From Hermetia illucens (taxonomy: Eukaryota; Arthropoda; Insecta; Diptera; Stratiomyidae), in contig NC_051849.1 in assembly GCF_905115235.1 (NCBI RefSeq), forward strand, positions 136,630,712-136,694,711: DNA of 64,000 nt, read 5' to 3'. Position 1 is the first letter of the stretch. Each line of letters opens with the position of its first letter. Below are positions 59,701 through 64,000 of this stretch, piece after piece. Under the pieces are notes generated by a model. The model was not told where the DNA came from, did no database searches, and saw only the letters and a program-made list of their open reading frames with translations. A program made the position numbers and the translations under genes.

Positions 59701-61921
59701 TAAAAAGTGTTTGGATTCCCAAGTAGCTGCTGGATTTTCTTGCTTTGTAGATAGAGAAAAATTCCGGGTCATTATCGATGGGGATTTTTTCGGTGAGATT
59801 GCGAATAATAAGATCTCATCGTCACACCTAGATATAAGAAGTACTACTACTAGTTGTCCCTTTGGAGCATAACCCACAACTTCACCCGTACTAGAGATAA
59901 AGATGCTTTTAATGTCAGCCCAATGCTTATAAATATTCTCGAACAAGTTCTACAGGGTTTGTATCATTTATGCAAGAACAAAGTTTCCCCATTGCTAGAG
60001 GACAGCTGCGGAGAAGTCCGATATTACAGTGCGCGAAAGTAAACGACCATCAGAATATGATCCCTTTTGAGACCAGCGCAAACAATGCTTTTGTTACGCA
60101 CATTTAGAAGACAACTACTAAACCTCTCAAATGCTCATGCATGCATGCAATCATCTAGTGTTGGAAGAGGTTACGGTAGTATATTACGCGCAGTATTAGA
60201 ATCATACTATGTATATTGGAGGACTACATCAATGCTGATAAGCCTGACACCAAAGACCTGAATGTGACGCTACGCATTAAATTCTAAATGCTATCTTCAA
60301 TATTTTCAGGTCGAAGCATACAAGACATTCATACATAGGTAGGTCTCTAAATATTTCACTTCGCTAACAGCGAAAAGGTGGCTACTTCATTGCTGGCTGT
60401 GATATATAATAGACACCATAGAATCCGATATATCCTAAGGAAAGTTGAAGCACGTTGGTGGCGAGAGAACTTGACAGAGGAAAAGTATTCCTTTTGTATA
60501 ATGAATGCAATTTTGGTCAAATCATCTAAAAAGGACATTGAAAATTGACGAAGTAATTACCTAGTCTTTGAAAAAATGAGGAAAGAAAAAACAAGTAACT
60601 CAGTAAACAAAATTAACAAAGTAGTAATTAGTAACTTACTTTAGTGGTATTAGCATATATGGTAACCGAAAGTTCGCCTGAAATTCTGCTAACGGTAGTA
60701 AAGAAGTAGTTAATTGCCGTAGTTGACTTTAGCTTGGAGACCTTCGATTTAGGGTCTGGCAAAATGTCAGCATATTCTTTGAATGCTACTTTGGAATGCA
60801 GTCGACGCCTCATAATAGCTTCGCTGTTTGATAATACTAAGTTTCTCCAATGCCTACAACTTGTTTACTAACATATATATAATTAGTGTCCTGAAGTTTA
60901 ACACAGGGGAAGGGAAGGGATTCAGAGGCTACGTGTATACATGTACAACAAATTTTCAACAATTTGTTAGACATTAAGTTCATCCGGGCTGTTTCCCCTC
61001 TGGAATTAATACAGAATCTCTTTCACTTAATTTTTCAGAATAACTCGTAAGTCTTATTATTATTTCTTAATTTTTCTTTCGCTTTTAGGATGAAACGGTT
61101 CGATGAAGTCCAAGCTAAATTTTATGGTGCTCAAGTATTTTTAGCCTTTGAGTACCTTCACTATCTAAACTTAATTTATAGAGATTTAAAGCCTGAAAAT
61201 ATTTTACTCGATCAATTGGGTTATATTAAATTAACTGATTTTGGCTTTTGTAAGGTAATTACGGCATCTAACAGTACACATGTGAGTACCATCCAGAGAC
61301 ACATTTAATATGCATATGCCTTTTAGCACATTGAAAGTCGGACTTGGACATTATGTGGGACACCTGAATACATCGCTCCGGAACTCATAAAGACCAAAGG
61401 TTACGGACAGAGTGTAGATTGGTGGGCATTCGGTGTACTTATCTATGAACTAGTGGCCGGTGTATCGCCCTTTTACACTGCCAACACCGATCCAATGGCA
61501 CTATTCCGCAAAATAGTTGATTGCAACTATAAAATACCAACATTTTTCAGCCACGATTTACGACATTTGGTCTACAATCTCCTTCAAGTTGATACTTCTC
61601 GACGGTAATGTTCGGTTTTTGTATATTGCACACATTTGGAAATTTATTTTCGAATCTAAAAATCACAATAATTACAAATTTTTCGCATTGATTTTAATAT
61701 TTTATAGTTATGGTAATTTACGAAACGGTGCTCAAGATATTAAGACACATAGTTGGTTCAAGAACACAAATTGGATTGGCCTTCTTAACTATGAGATCGA
61801 GGCTCCATATGTGCCCAAGACGAAAGGTAGTCATGATACAACCAATTTCGATAAATATCCAGAGCAAAAGTTCGTTCCATCCAAAACGAATCAATATGAG
61901 AAGGAATTTGAGAATTTTTAA
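56768..61921 (+). CDS. cAMP-dependent protein kinase catalytic subunit-like kinase, five exons
   Basis: Exons: 56768-57076, 57154-57383, 61089-61254, 61327-61604, 61708-61921; GT/AG borders and phases fit, 1197 nt, 398 residues. The AGC-kinase elements are all present: glycine loop [14 protein letters not shown] lysine, SEKKIL glutamate, YRDLKPEN catalytic loop, TDFGFCK, activation loop [11 protein letters not shown] with the PDK1-site Thr, then APELI, and a PKA-type C-tail NFDKYPE ending KEFENF at the stop (FxxF motif). It should phosphorylate Ser/Thr in basic contexts. The N-terminus (about 100 residues, Ser-rich) is longer than in the canonical subunit and lacks an MG myristoylation start. 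It resembles Pka-C2-type divergent paralogues rather than Pka-C1; paralogue assignment is inference. Intron 2 is 3.7 kb with repeats. The start chosen is the first in-frame ATG. Confidence 0.9.
57700..57800 (+). repeat. Short repeat shared with 59.5 kb
   Basis: CAGCTGAACCCGAGAGACAT then TGTTCTG at 57714 matches TAGCTGAACCCGGCAGACGT then TGTTCTG at 59501. Both read the same way and probably mark the same terminus of an unidentified element inside kinase intron 2. Confidence 0.4.
58103..58378 (-). other. Unrecognised ORF in kinase intron 2
   Basis: The minus strand starts [13 protein letters not shown], meets one TAG, then continues [20 protein letters not shown], a Ser/Glu-rich part and [20 protein letters not shown]. 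The C-terminal part looks helical. I do not recognise it. It may be an element ORF1 relic or a nested gene fragment. Confidence 0.25.
58591..58805 (-). mobile_element. Partial copy of the 21.2 kb MITE candidate
   Basis: GGTGGGAAGCATTTATCC, AATTTGGAACCAAAAATTT, TTTTCATTGAAAATACGG and GAAAATACATAATC match the reverse complement of the element at 21231-21510 in order. The far terminus is missing where the next repeat begins. Confidence 0.55.
58806..59484 (+). mobile_element. HINE-like repeat, copy D (5'-truncated)
   Basis: It enters the family body at the CACCAAATTTGGT(A)GA segment, has a G10 run where others have shorter runs, keeps GGTTATCAAATTAAAGGTCT, CCAACCGAAAAATCTGAAAA and ends CACAAAACCTTTCGTACTTG, GAAGCGTCCAGCTTC hairpin, CCCGAGTTG. 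The palindromic 5' end and microsatellite are missing. Confidence 0.72.
59497..59946 (-). mobile_element. Helitron-like coding fragment (Helitron_like_N region)
   Basis: A 149-codon minus-strand frame contains [20 protein letters not shown] then [18 protein letters not shown], which resembles the Helitron N-terminal domain (HF..NIR.YN.aFqMtSfg ... PTFKVQGQVYH..GSLLP). The part before this does not align with what I recall of the domain. No Rep or helicase motif is in the window. Confidence 0.5.
59947..60627. other. Unassigned part of kinase intron 2
   Basis: Small frames on both strands, none recognised; could be decayed Helitron or LINE. Confidence 0.3.
60628..60813 (-). other. Unrecognised ORF with donor-like end in kinase intron 2
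   Basis: The minus-strand ORF starts [20 protein letters not shown], continues [18 protein letters not shown] and [14 protein letters not shown], where the DNA reads GTAAGT, a consensus splice donor. The composition is protein-like. No clear continuing exon was found (nearest acceptors lead quickly to stops). A nested gene exon or a relic are both possible. Confidence 0.28.
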
Positions 61922-62117
61922 TTTTTATATAATTTTAAAAGTTCATTTTATAGTTTGGAATAGACAATATATGGTATTTATGACAATTGTAATGTTTGAG
62001 CTATCTAGAAGACCATCAAGTCAATATTATACATTAACTATTAATGTGCATGTCTCATACAGAGCTTCTAGAATTATCACATAAAAAACTTCAAAAGGAA
62101 TGAATTATTTGAGAATA

Positions 62118-63566
62118 TTACAGCTCATCTTTTGCGATGTGGTTGCTCTCCCGACAATCACACTTTACGTCTTGCTTGACACGCTCCATTCCAGGTAGAA
62201 CGGTAACAGGACTCACCAGTCTTTTACTCCACTCCTGCGCGATAATGGACCAAACTTGCAATCATCAAAAGGTTAAATAAGTTCATTTGTTACTTACGTT
62301 AAATAGCTGTACATGGTAGCAATATATGTTCACTGGCATCAAATTATCTTGTACGAATTCTCGTGCCGTCTCCATTATTTCTTTTGCACGATTATCATGC
62401 GCCTTAGCCCATCTCAACTTGTCCACTAAATCAGACAAATCACGTTTGAATGGAACGAAATGCTTGTTCGGAACCAATTTATAATAGAAGTGTTCATAAA
62501 ATGGCGAATTCTGCTTGAAGACAAGCGAATTTCCACCTAGAAGATAGGGTAAACGGTACGCCGCCACAGTGCCGTCAATGTTCAGCTGATATTTGTACTG
62601 TAAAGAGTAAATATATTTTTTAACTTTTTTGCGTTCACATATATTCTTTACCTTACTTTGAAAAAATCGAGGAATGAAATGTGCTTAACCGTCGGTCCGA
62701 ATTCATCCTCTCTATCACGAAAGAAAAAGAAGTTGGTTATAGAGGCATTAAATAAATCTGGGTGCTTTCTTGCCAACTCGATCAGATGCAGTCTTTCATA
62801 TCTAGAGTCCCGTCCCCGCCAAAACGCCTTTTCTTTCTTTTCAATCCATGGATAAATTTCTTTCTGCACAGAGATCATGTCCAACATTACTCTTCCCATG
62901 TTTTCTAAAGTCGCCTCAGTTATATCATGAGTTGGCAGCACAATGTCATATGAGTCGTCACTGCCACACCAAGAAATTATAGGGTAAGGCCCGGAAGTTC
63001 TTTGGTGACCACCTTTTTTCGACAGTGGCCAATCTCCAAGGTTGAGGAAAAATTCAATATCAGGCAGCTTTACCACTCGTGTCAGTGATAACAATGTTGC
63101 ATCCATAAACATACTGTAACCCACGTACTTTCCGTAGCATTTTCGATAGATTTCATTGTTTTTCACCACATAATTGCAAATCGATACACTTCCAGGCATA
63201 TCATACTTTTTAATCAGATTCTCACGAATATTACTGAAATTGACTTGTTTGAATGGTTGTAAATCTAGCTCAATACGCTGATCATTGTTTGAGCATTCAT
63301 TATTATACAACCAGGTGGAGAGGTGCTGTGGGCAATAACATTTTTCCGGATAGATTGTATTTTCAATTATGTATGGTGACTTTGCGACATGCGAACCATT
63401 ATATTTGATATGAAGCTCTATTTTTTCACATACTCGTACGATTTTATAACGTACGATTGCAGATCCGTCACCTCGATCGATGAAGTTGATAGTGGCCGGA
63501 CATTTTCCAACTCCTGATTGTCCCTCTATGAATACCTGGTATGCATACGGCGGGGATTTTCGAAAC
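62118..63566 (-). CDS. POGLUT2/3-like: Protein O-glucosyltransferase 2/3 (KDELC family), partial at 5' end
   Basis: Exons on the minus strand: 63566-62657, 62597-62298, 62234-62118; phases fit. The first visible exon begins in the filamin-type domain (KSPPYAYQVFIEG, GSHVAKSPYIIEN) and runs into the GT90/CAP10 domain: MDATLLSLTRVVKLPDIEFF, LNLGDWPLSKKGG, SWCGSDDSYDIVLPTHD, WRGRDSRYERLHLIELARKH, VKHISFLDFF, then INIDGTVAAYRLPYLLGGNS. The protein ends SNHIAKDEL, an ER-retention signal. POGLUT2/3 proteins reside in the ER lumen and add O-glucose to EGF repeats (Notch, fibrillins in mammals). The signal-peptide exon must lie beyond 63600; none was found before the window edge. The 63-bp last intron uses acceptor CGCGCAG before GAGTGG, chosen because it alone keeps the KDEL frame. 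Confidence 0.92.
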
Positions 63567-63599
63567 CTGTAATATGTAAAAAACACTTATAGTTTCATC

Positions 63600-64000
63600 C
63601 CTCGTTTACTAGATGTTCTAAAATCTGTATTAGTTTATATTAGGATTAAAAAGAACTTCTGTTAATTCCTGGCCTGCATTCGGAAGGATAAGGCACGGCA
63701 TTGACTATACCGCAAAGAAACTAACCCATAACAAAAGGTATTGAGGAGAATTTTGAATGTGCTTTAAAATATAGAATATTCACAAACGTGCATCAATCCA
63801 CAGTAAATAATTCAAAAAGGTTTATTTCATCTGGTTACCCTCATCTTACTCCTGCTAGTACCAAATTAATCTAATGAATATGTTCTAACATGTCCCTATG
63901 TGGGGCATAAACCGTCAAGCACACCTATGTGAATCTTGCACTTCTCTGGTGTACACCACGTATTTCTAGTGCAACCCACTCGTCGACCATCCTAAGGCAG
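63600..64000. other. Intron or upstream region of the KDELC gene
   Basis: No coding exon found. The last 160 bp (TGTGGGGCATAAACCGTCAA, CTCGTCGACCATCC) resemble a block at 41.30-41.45 kb (GTGGGGTACAGCGCGTCAA, TTCGTCGGCCATC), so an old repeat, perhaps a LINE 3' UTR, lies there. Confidence 0.4.

Noticed and set aside
63587-64000. Search for the signal-peptide exon of the KDELC gene
   Set aside because: No ATG-led hydrophobic frame with a suitable donor was found; the exon is probably outside the window.

Overview
This is a TE-rich nuclear fragment from an insect, most likely a fly (Diptera). The evidence is several 56-63 bp introns, host proteins that read as metazoan orthologues, and a mix of mariner (DD41D), Tc1, Harbinger, R1-clade, RTE-like and I/Jockey-type LINEs, tRNA-derived SINEs and an errantivirus-like LTR element. 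I cannot name the species. No bacterial or viral operon logic applies.

Four host protein genes can be read through their splice sites. On the left, a TCAIM orthologue (minus strand, nine exons, 11378 down to 2871, 498 codons) is split by a 6.4 kb transposon-filled intron. It lies head to head, 466 bp apart, with the Rab geranylgeranyltransferase alpha subunit gene (plus strand, six exons, 11845-18859, 528 codons). On the right, a PKA-catalytic-subunit-like kinase (plus, five exons, 56768-61921, 398 codons) is tail to tail with a POGLUT2/3 (KDELC) protein O-glucosyltransferase (minus, 63566 to 62118, 5' end outside the window, ending in KDEL). Stop codons of the convergent pair are 196 bp apart. 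One tRNA-Arg(CCT) gene lies at 45128.

The 38 kb between the RabGGTA and kinase genes, and all large introns, are a graveyard of mobile elements: LINE pieces of at least four lineages (RTE-like family a, RTE-like family b, R1 clade, I/Jockey type with RNase H); two almost identical 1.3 kb DD41D mariner copies in opposite orientation; a roughly 4.9 kb LTR element with both LTRs; three copies of one tRNA-headed SINE; several MITE or foldback candidates; Tc1 and Harbinger remnants.

The most interesting non-coding feature is a roughly 1.1 kb repeat family with at least seven copies or partial copies. It has a palindromic 5' end, a GTCT microsatellite just inside it, a 3' subterminal inverted repeat and a 3' hairpin. 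This is the architecture of Helentron-associated elements (DINE-1/mini-me type). A Helitron-like coding fragment lies 13 bp beyond one copy.

I saw no CRISPR, no operon-like defence cluster and no convincing novel protein system. Candidate novelties are the HINE-like family, the paired mariner copies with a shared poly-T slip, a heptad minisatellite and a few unrecognised small ORFs.
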